DNA of 64,000 nt from positions 172,663 to 236,662 of the forward strand of contig QEYB01001329.1 of the NCBI GenBank assembly GCA_017562135.1. Direction: 5' to 3'. The stretch comes from Dipylidium caninum (taxonomy: Eukaryota > Platyhelminthes > Cestoda > Cyclophyllidea > Dipylidiidae). Of the stretch, positions 46,010-58,700 are shown one piece after another (the stretch's first letter is position 1; every line of letters starts with the position of its first letter). The translations under genes were made by a program, and so were the position numbers. The notes under the pieces were generated by a model. It was not told the DNA's origin. It did not search any database and was given only the letters and a program-made list of their open reading frames with translations.

Positions 46010-49000
46010 AGTGAGTGTCCAATTCTCCTAGGCAATATACTCCAATGTCGGCAATTTGGAGACCATTCTGCGTGATTTGTGTGGAGAAGCATTGCTTCAC
46101 ACCATCAACATGGGCATTTGAGATTTCGCCTCGGAGAAATCGCTGGCCGAAACCATGACTATCCTCTGGCAGATTGACTCACTCTCCGACCCGATTGAGT
46201 GTCAATTCTCCTAGGCAATATACCTCCAATGTCGGCAATTTGGAGACCATTCTGCGTGATTTGTGTGGAGGAAGCATTGCTTCACACCATCAACATGGGC
46301 ATTTGAGAGATTTCGCCTCGTACGTGGAGAAATCGCTTGCCGAACCATGACTATCCTCTGGCAGATTGACTCACTCTCCGACTGAGTGTCAATTCTCCTA
46401 GGCAATATACCTCCAATGTCGGCAATTTGGAGACCATTCTGCGTGATTTGTGTGGAGGAAGCATTGCTTCACACCATCAACATGGGCATTTGAGAGATTT
46501 CGCCTCGTACGTGGAGAAATCGCTGGCCGAACCATGACTATCCTCTGGCAGATTGACTCACTCTCCGACCCGAGTGAGTGTCAATTCTCCTAGGCAATTA
46601 TACCTCCAATGTCGGCAATTTGGAGACCATTCTGCGTGATTTGTGTGGAGGAAGCATTGCTTCACACCATCAACATGGGCATTTGAGAGATTTCGCCTCG
46701 TACGTGGAGAAATCGCTGGCCGAACCATGACTATCCTCTGGCAGATTGACTCACTCTCCGACCCGAGTGAGTGTCAATTCTCCTAGCAATATACCTCCAA
46801 TGTCGGCAATTTGGAGACCATTCTGCGTGATTTGTGTGGAGGAAGCATTGCTTCACACCATCAACATGGGCATTTGAGAGATTTCGCCTCGTACGTGGAG
46901 AAATCGCTTGCCGAACCATGACTATCCTCTGGCAGATTGACTCACTCTCCGACCCGAGTGAGTGTCAATTCTCCTAGGCAATATACCTCCAATGTCGGCA
47001 ATTTGGAGACCATTCTGCGTGATTTGTGTGGAGGAAGCATTGCTTCACACCATCAACATGGGCATTTGAGAGATTTCGCCTCGTACGTGGAGAAATCGCT
47101 TGCCGAACCATGACTATCCTCTGGCAGATTGACTCACTCTCCGACCCGAGTGAGTGTCAATTCTCCTAGGCAATATACCTCCAATGTCGGCAATTTGGAG
47201 ACCATTCTGCGTGATTTGTGTGGAGGAAGCATTGCTTCACACCATCAACATGGGCATTTGAGAGATTTCGCCTCGTACGTGGAGAAATCGCTTGCCGAAC
47301 CATGACTATCCTCTGGCAGATTGACTCACTCTTCCGACCCGAGTGAGTGTCAATTCTCCTAGGCAATATACCTCCAATGTCGGCAATTTGGAGACCATTC
47401 TGCGTGATTTGTGTGGAGGAAGCATTGCTTCACACCATCAACATGGGCATTTGAGAGATTTCGCCTCGTACGTGGAGAAATCGCTGCCGAACCATGACTA
47501 TCCTCTGGCAGATTGACTCACTCTCCGACCCGAGTGAGTGTCAATTCTCCTAGGCAATATACCTCCAATGTCGGCAATTTGGAGACCATTCTGCGTGATT
47601 TGTGTGGAGGAAGCATTGCTTCACACCATCAACATGGGCATTTGAGAGATTTCGCCTCGTACGTGGAGAAATCGCTTGCCGAACCATGACTATCCTCTGG
47701 CAGATTGACTCACTCTCCGACCCGAGTGAGTGTCAATTCTCCTAGGCAATATACCTCCAATGTCGGCAATTTGGAGACCATTCTGCGTGATTTGTGTGGA
47801 GGAAGCATTGCTTCACACCATCAACATGGGCATTTGAGAGATTTCGCCTCGTACGTGGAGAAATCGCTTGCCGAACCATGACTATCCTCTGGCAGATTGA
47901 CTCACTCTCCGACCCGAGTGAGTGTCAATTCTCCTAGGCAATATACCTCCAATGTCGGCAATTTGGAGACCATTCTGCGTGATTTGTGTGGAGGAAGCAT
48001 TGCTTCACACCATCAACATGGGCATTTGAGAGATTTCGCCTCGTACGTGGAGAAATCGCTTGCCGAACCATGACTATCCTCTGGCAGATTGACTCACTCT
48101 CCGACCCGAGTGAGTGTCAATTCTCCTAGGCAATATACCTCCAATGTCGGCAATTTGGAGACCATTCTGCGTGATTTGTGTGGAGGAAGCATTGCTTCAC
48201 ACCATCAACATGGGCATTTGAGAGATTTCGCCTCGTACGTGGAGAAATCGCTGCCGAACCATGACTATCCTCTGGCAGATTGACTCACTCTCCGACCCGA
48301 GTGAGTGTCAATTCTCCTAGGCAATATACCTCCAATGTCGGCAATTTGGAGACCATTCTGCGTGATTTGTGTGGAGGAAGCATTGCTTCACACCATCAAC
48401 ATGGGCATTTGAGAGATTTCGCCTCGTACGTGGAGAAATCGCTTGCCGAACCATGACTATCCTCTGGCAGATTGACTCACTCTCCGACCCGAGTGAGTGT
48501 CAATTCTCCTAGGCAATATACCTCCAATGTCGGCAATTTGGAGACCATTCTGCGTGATTTGTGTGGAGGAAGCATTGCTTCACACCATCAACATGGGCAT
48601 TTGAGAGATTTCGCCTCGTACGTGGAGAAATCGCTGGCCGAACCATGACTATCCTCTGGCAGATTGACTCACTCTCCGACCCGAGTGAGTGCCAATTCTC
48701 CTAGGCAATATACCTCCAATGTCGGCAATTTGGAGACCATTCTGCGTGATTTGTGTGGAGGAAGCATTGCTTCACACCATCAACATGGGCATTTGAGAGA
48801 TTTCGCCTCGTACGTGGAGAAATCGCTTGCCGAACCATGACTATCCTCTGGCAGATTGACTCACTCTCCGACCCGAGTGAGTGTCAATTCTCCTAGGCAA
48901 TATACCTCCAATGTCGGCAATTTGGAGACCATTCTGCGTGATTTGTGTGGAGGAAGCATTGCTTCACACCATCAACATGGGCATTTGAGAGATTTCGCCT

Positions 49001-52000
49001 CGTACGTGGAGAAATCGCTTGCCGAACCATGACTATCCTCTGGCAGATTGACTCACTCTCCGACCCGAGTGAGTGTCAATTCTCCTAGGCAATATACCTC
49101 CAATTGTCGGCAATTTGGAGACCATTCTGCGTGATTTGTGTGGAGGAAGCATTGCTTCACACCATCAACATGGGCATTTTGAGAGATTTCGCCTCGTACG
49201 TGGAGAAATCGCTGCCGAACCATGACTATCCTCTGGCAGATTGACTCACTCTCCGACCCGAGTGAGTGTCAATTCTCCTAGGCAATATACCTCCAATGTC
49301 GGCAATTTGGAGACCATTCTGCGTGATTTGTGTGGAGGAAGCATTGCTTCACACCATCAACATGGGCATTTGAGAGATTTCGCCTCGTACGTGGAGAAAT
49401 CGCTTGCCGAACCATGACTATCCTCTGGCAGATTGACTCACTCTCCGACCCGAGTGAGTGTCAATTCTCCTAGGCAATATACCTCCAATGTCGGCAATTT
49501 GGAGACCATTCTGCGTGATTTGTGTGGAGGAAGCATTGCTTCACACCATCAACATGGGCATTTGAGAGATTTCGCCTCGTACGTGGAGAAATCGCTTGCC
49601 GAACCATGACTATCCTCTGGCAGATTGACTCACTCTCCGACCCGAGTGAGTGTCAATTCTCCTAGGCAATATACCTCCAATGTCGGCAATTTGGAGACCA
49701 TTCTGCGTGATTTGTGTGGAGAAGCATTGCTTCACACCATCAACATGGGCATTTGAGAGATTTCGCCTCGTACGTGGAGAAATCGCTTGCCGAACCATGA
49801 CTATCCTCTGGCAGATTGACTCACTCTCCGACCCGAGTGAGTGTCAATTCTCCTAGGCAATATACTCCAATGTCGGCAATTTGGAGACCATTCTGCGTGA
49901 TTTGTGTGGAGGAAGCATTGCTTCACACCATCAACATGGGCATTTGAGAGATTTCGCCTCGTACGTGGAGAAATCGCTTGCCGAACCATGACTATCCTCT
50001 GGCAGATTGACTCACTCTCCGACCCGAGTGAGTGTCAATTCTCCTAGGCAATATACCTCCAATGTCGCAATTTTGGAGACCATTCTGCGTGATTTGTGTG
50101 GAGGAAGCATTGCTTCACACCATCAACATGGGCATTTGAGAGATTTCGCCTCGTACGTGGAGAAATCGCTTGCCGAACCATGGACTATCCTCTGGCAGAT
50201 TGACTCACTCTCCGACCCGAGTGAGTGTCAATTCTCCTAGGCAATATACCTCCAATGTCGGCAATTTGGAGACCATTCTGCGTGATTTGTGTGGAGGAAG
50301 CATTGCTTCACACCATCAACATGGGCATTTGAGAGATTTCGCCTCGTACGTGGAGAAATCGCTTGGCCGAACCATGACTATCCTCTGGCAGATTGACTCA
50401 CTCTCCGACCCGAGTGAGTGTCAATTCTCCTAGGCAATATACCTCCAATGTCGGCAATTTGGAGACCATTCTGCGTGATTTGTGTGTGGAGGAAGCATTG
50501 CTTCACACCATCAACATGGGCATTTGAGAGATTTCGCCTCGTACGTGGAGAAATCGCTTGCCGAACCATGACTATCCTCTGGCAGATTGACTCACTCTCC
50601 GACCCGAGTGAGTGTCAATTCTCCTAGGCAATATACCTCCAATGTCGGCAATTTGGAGACCATTCTGCGTGATTTGTGTGGAGGAAGCATTGCTTCACAC
50701 CATCAACATGGGCATTTGAGAGATTTCGCCTCGTACGTGGAGAAATCGCTTGCCGAACCATGACTATCCTCTGGCAGATTGACTCACTCTCCGACCCGAG
50801 TGAGTGTCAATTCTCCTAGGCAATATACCTCCAATGTCGGCAATTTGGAGACCATTCTGCGTGATTTGTGTGGAGAAGCATTGCTTCACACCATCAACAT
50901 GGGCATTTGAGAGATTTCGCCTCGTACGTGGAGAAATCGCTTGCCGAACCATGACTATCCTCTGCAGATTGACTCACTCTCCGACCCGAGTGAGTGTCAA
51001 TTCTCCTAGGCAATATACCTCCAATGTCGGCAATTTGGAGACCATTCTGCGTGATTTGTGTGGAGGAAGCATTGCTTCACACCATCAACATGGGCATTTG
51101 AGAGATTTCGCCTCGTACGTGGAGAAATCGCTTGCCGAACCATGACTATCCTCTGGCAGATTGACTCACTCTCCGACCCGAGTGAGTGTCAATTCTCCTA
51201 GGCAATATACCTCCAATGTCGGCAATTTGGAGACCATTCTGCGTGATTTGTGTGGAGGAAGCATTGCTTCACACCATCAACATGGGCATTTGAGAGATTT
51301 CGCCTCGTACGTGGAGAAATCGCTTGCCGAACCATGACTATCCTCTGGCAGATTGACTCACTCTCCGACCCGAGTGAGTGTCAATTCTCCTAGGCAATAT
51401 ACCTCCAATGTCGGCAATTTGGAGACCATTCTGCGTGATTTGTGTGGAGGAAGCATTGCTTCACACCATCAACATGGGCATTTGAGAGATTTCGCCTCGT
51501 ACGTGGAGAAATCGCTTGCCGAACCATGACTATCCTCTGGCAGATTGACTCACTCTCCGACCCGAGTGAGTGTCAATTCTCCTAGGCAATATACCTCCAA
51601 TGTCGGCAATTTGGAGACCATTCTGCGTGATTTGTGTGGAGGAAGCATTGCTTCACACCATCAACATGGGCATTTGAGAGATTTCGCCTCGTACGTGGAG
51701 AAATCGCTTGCCGAACCATGACTATCCTCTGGCAGATTGACTCACTCTCCGACCCGAGTGAGTGTCAATTCTCCTAGGCAATATACCTCCAATGTCGGCA
51801 ATTTGGAGACCATTCTGCGTGATTTGTGTGGAGGAAGCATTGCTTCACACCATCAACATGGCATTTGAGAGATTTTCGCCTCGTACGTGGAGAAATCGCT
51901 TGCCGAACCATGACTATCCTCTGGCAGATTGACTCACTCTCCGACCCGAGTGAGTGTCAATTCTCCTAGGCAATATACCTCCAATGTCGGCAATTTGGAG

Positions 52001-55000
52001 ACCATTCTGCGTGATTTGTGTGGAGGAAGCATTGCTTCACACCATCAACATGGGCATTTGAGAGATTTCGCCTCGTACGTGGAGAAATCGCTTGCCGAAC
52101 CATGACTATCCTCTGGCAGATTGACTCACTCTCCGACCCGAGTGAGTGTCAATTCTCCTAGGCAATATACCTCCAATGTCGGCAATTTGGAGACCATTCT
52201 GCGTGATTTGTGTGGAGGAAGCATTGCTTCACACCATCAACATGGGCATTTGAGAGATTTCGCCTCGTACGTGGAGAAATCGCTTGCCGAACCATGACTA
52301 TCCTCTGGCAGATTGACTCACTCTCCGACCCGAGTGAGTGTCAATTCTCCTAGGCAATATACCTCCAATGTCGGCAATTTGGAGACCATTCTGCGTGATT
52401 TGTGTGGAGGAAGCATTGCTTCACACCATCAACATGGGCATTTGAGAGATTTCGCCTCGTACGTGGAGAAATCGCTGCCGAACCATGACTATCCTCTGGC
52501 AGATTGACTCACTCTCCGACCCGAGTGAGTGTCAATTCTCCTAGGCAATATACCTCCAATGTCGGCAATTTGGAGACCATTCTGCGTGATTTGTGTGGAG
52601 GAAGCATTGCTTCACACCATCAACATGGCATTTGAGAGATTTCGCCTCGTACGTGGAGAAATCGCTTGCCGAACCATGACTATCCTCTGGCAGATTGACT
52701 CACTGTCCGACCCGAGTGAGTGTCAATTCTCCTAGGCAATATACCTCCAATGTCGGCAATTTGGAGACCATTCTGCGTGATTTGTGTGGAGGAAGCATTG
52801 CTTCACACCATCACATGGGCATTTGAGAGATTTCGCCTCGTACGTGGAGAAATCGCTTGCCGAACCATGACTATCCTCTGGCAGATGACTCACTCTCCGA
52901 CCCGAGTGAGTGTCAATTCTCCTAGGCAATATACTCCAATGTCGGCAATTTGGAGACCATTCTGCGTGATTTGTGTGGAGGAAGCATTGCTTCACACCAT
53001 CAACATGGGCATTTGAGAGATTTCGCCTCGTACGTGGAGAAATCGCTGGCCGAAACCATGACTATCCTCTGGCAGATTGACTCACTCTCCGACCCGAGTG
53101 AGTGTCAATTCTCCTAGGCAATATACCTCCAATGTCGGCAATTTGGAGACCATTCTGCGTGATTTGTGTGGAGGAAGCATTGCTTCACACCATCAACATG
53201 GGCATTTGAGAGATTTCGCCTCGTACGTGGAGAAATCGCTTGCCGAACCATGACTATCCTCTGGCAGATTGACTCACTCTCCGACCCGAGTGAGTGTCAA
53301 TTCTCCTAGGCAATATACCTCCAATGTCGGCAATTTGGAGACCATTCTGCGTGATTTGTGTGGAGGAAGCATTGCTTCACACCATCAACATGGGCATTTG
53401 AGAGATTTCGCCTCGTAACGTGGAGAAATCGCTTGCCGAACCATGACTATCCTCTGGCAGATTGACTCACTCTCCGACCCGAGTGAGTGTCAATTCTCCT
53501 AGGCAATATACCTCCAATGTCGGCAATTTGGAGACCATTCTGCGTGATTTGTGTGAGGAAGCATTGCTTCACACCATCAACATGGGCATTTGAGAGATTT
53601 CGCCTCGTACGTGGAGAAAATCGCTTCCGAACCATGACTATCCTCTGGCAGATTGACTCACTCTCCGACCCGAGTGAGTTGTCAATTCTCCTAGGCAATA
53701 TACCTTCCAATGTCGGGCAATTTGGAGACCATTCTGCGTGATTTGTGTGGAGGAAGCATTGCTTCACACCATTCGACATGGGCATTGAGAGATTTCGCCT
53801 CGTACGTGGAGAAATCGCTTGGCCGAACCATGACCTATCCTCTGGCAGATTGACTCACTCTCCGACCCGAGTGAGTGTCAATTCTCCTAGGCAATATACC
53901 TCCAATGTCGGCAATTTGGAGACCATTCTGCGTGATTTGTGTGGAGGAAGCATTGCTTCACACCATCAACATGGGCATTTGAGAGATTTCGGCCTCGTAC
54001 GTGGAGAAATTCGCTGGCCGAACCATGACTATCCTCTGGCAGATTGACTCACTCTCCGACCCGAGTGAGTGTCAATTCTCCTAGGCAATATACTTCCCAA
54101 TGTCGGCAATTTGGAGACCATTCTGCGTGATTTGTGTGTGGGAGGAAGCATTGTCTTCACACCATCAACATGGCATTTGAGACGATTTCGCCTCGTACGT
54201 GAGAAATCGCTCTGCCGAACCATGACTATCCTCTGGCAGATTGACTCACTCTCCGACCCGAGTGAGTGTCAATTTCTCCTAGGCAATATACCTTCCAATG
54301 TCGGCAATTTGGAGACCATTCTGCGTGATTTGTGTGGAGGAAGCATTGCTTCACACCATCAACAATGGGCATTTGAGAGATTTCGCCTCGTACGTGGAGA
54401 AATCGCTTGGCCGAACCATGACTATCCTCTGGCAGATTGACTCACTCTCCGACCCGAGTGAGTGTCAATTCTCCTAGGCAATATACTCCAATGTCGGCAA
54501 TTTGGAGACCATTCTGCGTGATTTTGTGTGGAGGAAGCATTGCTCACACCATCAACATGGGCATTTGAGAGATTTCGCCTCGTACGTGGAGAAATCGCTG
54601 CCGAACCATGACTATCCTCTGGCAGATTGACTCACTCTCCGACCCGAGTGAAGTGTCAATTCTCCTAGGCAATATACCTTCCAATGTCGGCAATTTGGAG
54701 ACCATTCTGCGTGATTTTGTGTGGAGGAAGCATTGCTTCACACCATCAACATGGGCATTTGAGAGATTTCGCCTCGTACGTGGAGAAATCGCTTGGCCGA
54801 ACCATGACTATCCTCTGGCAGATTGACTCACTCTCCGACCCGAGTGAGTGTCAATTCTCCTAGCAATATACCTCCAATTCGGCAATTTGGAGACCATTCT
54901 GCGTGATTCTGTGTGTGAGGAAGCATTGCTTCACACCATCAACATGGGCATTTGAGAGATTCGCCTCGTACGTGGAGAAATCGCTTGCCGAACCATGGAC

Positions 55001-55425
55001 TATCCTCTTGGCAGATTGACTCACTCTCCGACCCGAGTGAGTGTCAATTCTCCTAGGCAATATACCTGTCGGCAATTTGGAGACCATTACTGCGTGATTT
55101 GTGTGGAGGAAGCATTTGCTTCTTCACACCATCAACATGGCATTTGAGAGATTTCGCCTCGTACGTGGAGAAATCGCTTGCCGAACCATGACTATCCTCT
55201 GGCAGATTGACTCACTCTCCGACCCGAGTGAGTGTCAATTCTCCTAGGCAATATACCTCCCAATGTCCCCGGCAATTTGGAGACCATTCTGCGTGATTTG
55301 TGTGGAGGAAGCATTGCTTTCACACCATCAACATGGGCATTTTGAGAGATTCGCCTCGTACGTGGAGAAATCGCTTGCCGAACCATGACTATCCTCTGGC
55401 AGATTGACTCACTCTCCGACCGAGT
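46010..55425 (-). repeat. 192-bp satellite array, right arm, cleaner part
   Basis: The same monomer continues in inverted orientation, about 49 copies. Up to about 53.4 kb copies are nearly identical, with occasional one-base differences such as CGCTGGCCG in place of CGCTTGCCG (near 46140, 46515, 46710, 48630 and 53045). Monomers beside the junction (46020-46400) are shortened, for example one lacks the TACG of CTCGTACGTGG. From about 53.4 kb one-base insertions and deletions appear in almost every monomer. Confidence 0.95.
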
Positions 55426-55760
55426 GAGTGTCCAATGGCCAATATCAATTGAGAGATTTCTCCAAGGCAGACCATTCGCCCTTCTGATACGATGAGAGGA
55501 TATCGGCCCTGATTTGGTGGATGCAGAGCATTGCTTTCGCAGGCACCACACTTCAATGCGTCCATTCTGTACACGCATAGATCGTGAGGAATTCGCTGGC
55601 CGCGAACCACTACTATCCTCTGGCATTCACACCCGGAACATGTTGTGCGCGTGATATAGCCAAGTCGACCAGTGCAGCTTCGTGTTTGTTCTGGATTTCC
55701 GGAGTGGCAGATCGATGACTCGAACCCGTAATGTCACGGAGATCAGATTCTCCGACCCGA
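55426..55760. other. Degenerate island within the right array
   Basis: A stretch of about 335 bp is only weakly satellite-like. It keeps scattered pieces such as GAACCACTACTATCCTCTGG and AGAGCATTGCTTTCGC. Its end (about 55697-55760) reads TTCCGGAGTGGCAGATCGAT, then GACTCGAACCCGTAATGTC. On the plus strand this resembles the minus strand of the junction spacer (GAGTGGTAGATCGACGG, AACCCGCATGACC). It may be a decayed ancestral unit or a second copy of the spacer element. Confidence 0.5.
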
Positions 55761-58700
55761 AGTGAGTGTTCAATGTCAATTCTTCTGTGGCAATATACTC
55801 CATGTTTTGGGAGACCAGTTCGTGGCGTGATTTGTGTATGGAAAGCATTGGATCAATATGGGGCATTGGAGATTTCGATCGTACGTGGAGAACATCGCTT
55901 GCGAACCATGATATTCTCTGGCAGATGACTCACTCTCCGACCCGATGTGAAGTGTCATTTCTCCTAGGCAAACTTCCAATGTCGGCAATTTGGCAGACCA
56001 TTCTGCATGATTTGTGTGGAGGAAAAGCATGCTTGCACACCGATCAACATGGCATTTGAGAGATTTCGCCTCGTACGTGGAGAAATCGCCTTGCCGAACA
56101 TGATTCCTCTGGCAGATTGACTCACTCTCCGACCGAGTAGAGGTGTCAATTCTTCCCTAGGCAGCTACCTAGCTAATGTCGACAATTTGTTAGACCTCAT
56201 TCTTGATTTGAAGTATTTGTGGAGGATTGACATCACAGAGATCACGACCCGATGAGTGAGCAATGTCACGCTCCCAATACTATATACTTCCAATGTCGGC
56301 AATTTGGAGACAATTTGTGGGGGGAAGCACGGGCACCCATGACTATCCTCGAGATTGACGACCCCGTGTAGTGTCTTCTCCTATGCATTTCTATACCTCC
56401 CGATGTCGGCAATTTGAGACCATTCTGCGTGATTTGTGTGGAGGAAGCATTGCTTCACACCATCAACATTGGGCATTTGAGAGATTTTCGCCTCGCTAAT
56501 CGTGGAGAAATCGCTCTTGGATCCGAACCATATGACTATCCTCTCTGGAATCAGATTGACTCACTCTCCGACCCGACGATGAGTGTCAATTCTCCTAGCA
56601 ATATACTTCCAATGGGTCGGCAATTTGGAGACCATTCTGCCGCGTGATTTTGTGTGTCTGGCTAGGAAGCATTGCTTCACGACACCATCACATGGGCATT
56701 TGAGAGATTTCGCCTCGTACGTGCGAGAAATCGCTGTTGCGAACCATGACTATCCTTCTGGCCTGATATCTGACTCCACTCTCCGACCCGTGTGAGTGTG
56801 TCAATTCTCCTAGTCAAATATACCAAATGAAAGTCGGCAATTTGGAGACCATTGTTGCGTGATTTGCTGTGGAGGAAGCATTGCTTCACACCATCAACAT
56901 GGGAATTTAGAGATTCGCCTCGTTTACGTGGAGAAATCGCATTGCCGAACCATGACTAATCCTCTGGCAGACTTACTCACTCTCCGAACCCGAAGTTCCA
57001 TTCTCCTAGGCAATACTCCAATGTCGCAATTTGGAGACCATTCTGCGTGATTTTGTGGGGAAGCATTGCTTCACACCATCAACATTTGAGAGGATTTCGC
57101 CTCGTACGTGCGAGAATCGTTGTCCGAAGGACTATCCTCTGGCAGATTATTGACTCACTTCCGACCCGAGTGAGTGTCAATTCTCCTAGGCAATATTATT
57201 CTTCAATGTCAGGCAATTTGGAGACTTCTGCATGATTTGTGTGGAGGAGGCATTGGCTTCACACCAATCACATGTGCAATTTGAGAGGATTTCGCCGTCG
57301 TGTGAGAAATCGCTTGGCCGAAACCATGACTATTCCTCTGGCAGATTGACTCCTCTTCCGACCGCGAAGTTGAGTGTCAATTCTCCTAGGCAATATAACC
57401 TCTTCCAATGTCGGCAATTGTGGAGACCATTTCTGGTGCGTGATTGATGTTTGTGTGGAGAAGCACAGTTGCTCCATCACACCATCAACATGGGCATTTG
57501 AGAGATTTGCGCCTCGTACGTGGAGAACGAAATCGCTTTGCCAGAACCATGACTATCCTCTGGTGAGCAGATTGACTCACTCTCCCGACCGAGTGAGTTG
57601 TCAATTCTCCTAGGCAATATACTTCCAATGTCGGCAATTTGACCGGAGACCATTCTGCGTGATTTGTTGGAGGAACGTTTGCTTCTCCCAATCGACATGG
57701 GCATTCGCCATATGCTTCACACGCCATCAACATGGGCATTTGTACGTGGAGGAAATCGAGGAGCTGTGGTGCGCCTCGTACGTGGAGAAATACGCTTGCC
57801 GAAACCATGACTTATCTTGGCAGATTGACTCCTCTCCGACCCGAGTGAGTGTTCAATTCTCCTGGCAATATTACTTCCAATGTCGCATTTTGGAGACCAT
57901 TTGTGCTGTGATGTGTGTGGAGGAAGCATTGCTGCTTCACACCCATCAACTGGGGCATTGAGAGATTTCGCCTCGTACGTGGAGAATTCGCTGCCGAACC
58001 GATGACTATTCCTCTGCTTGATTGACTCACTCTCCGACCCGTGTGAGTTGTCAATTTTCTCCTAAGGCAACTATACCTCCAATGTCGGCAATTTTGGGAG
58101 ACCATTGTGCGTGATTTTGTTGTGGGGAAGACATTGGTTCACCACCATCAAAATGGCATTTTGAGAGATTTTCGCCCTCGTAACGAGAAAATCGTCTTGC
58201 CGAACCATGACTATCCTCTGGCAGATTGACTCACTCTTCCCGACCCGAGTTGAGTGTCAAAAAAAAAAAAAAATCTCCTAGGCATTATATTTCCATGTCG
58301 GCAATTTGGAGAGACCATTTCTTCGCGTGATATTGTGTGGAGGAGCATTGCTTCACACCATTCAACATGGGAATTTTGAGAGATTTCGCCTCGTACGTGG
58401 AGAAATCGCTTGTCCGAAACCATGACTATCCTCTGGCAGATTGACTCACTCTCCGACCGAGTGATGTCATTTCCTAGGCAAATATACTTCCAATGTCGCA
58501 AATATAGAGAAAGAAACTACCGAGACCATCCCCGCCTGCGTGTATATTGTTCTTGTGAGAGGAAGCATTATCCACATTAACACTCCATCTAACCCCCCAT
58601 TGTCACCCTGACTGGAAGTGGCAATTGGTTAGATTTCGCCTCGTACTGTGGAGGAATCGCTTGCCGAACATGGACTATCTCTGGCAGTTGAGCCGACCCC

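Noticed and set aside
31498..53785. Repeated 62- to 113-codon open frames in both orientations of the satellite
   Set aside because: The monomer is 192 bp (64 codons), so any frame recurs. Ordinary monomers have an in-frame TAG in GCCTAG and another in GGATAG. The longer frames arise only where a base is missing or added.
58259..58274. A16 run as a poly(A) tail of a retroposed element
   Set aside because: It sits inside an otherwise normal monomer with no inserted sequence beside it, in the error-rich zone.
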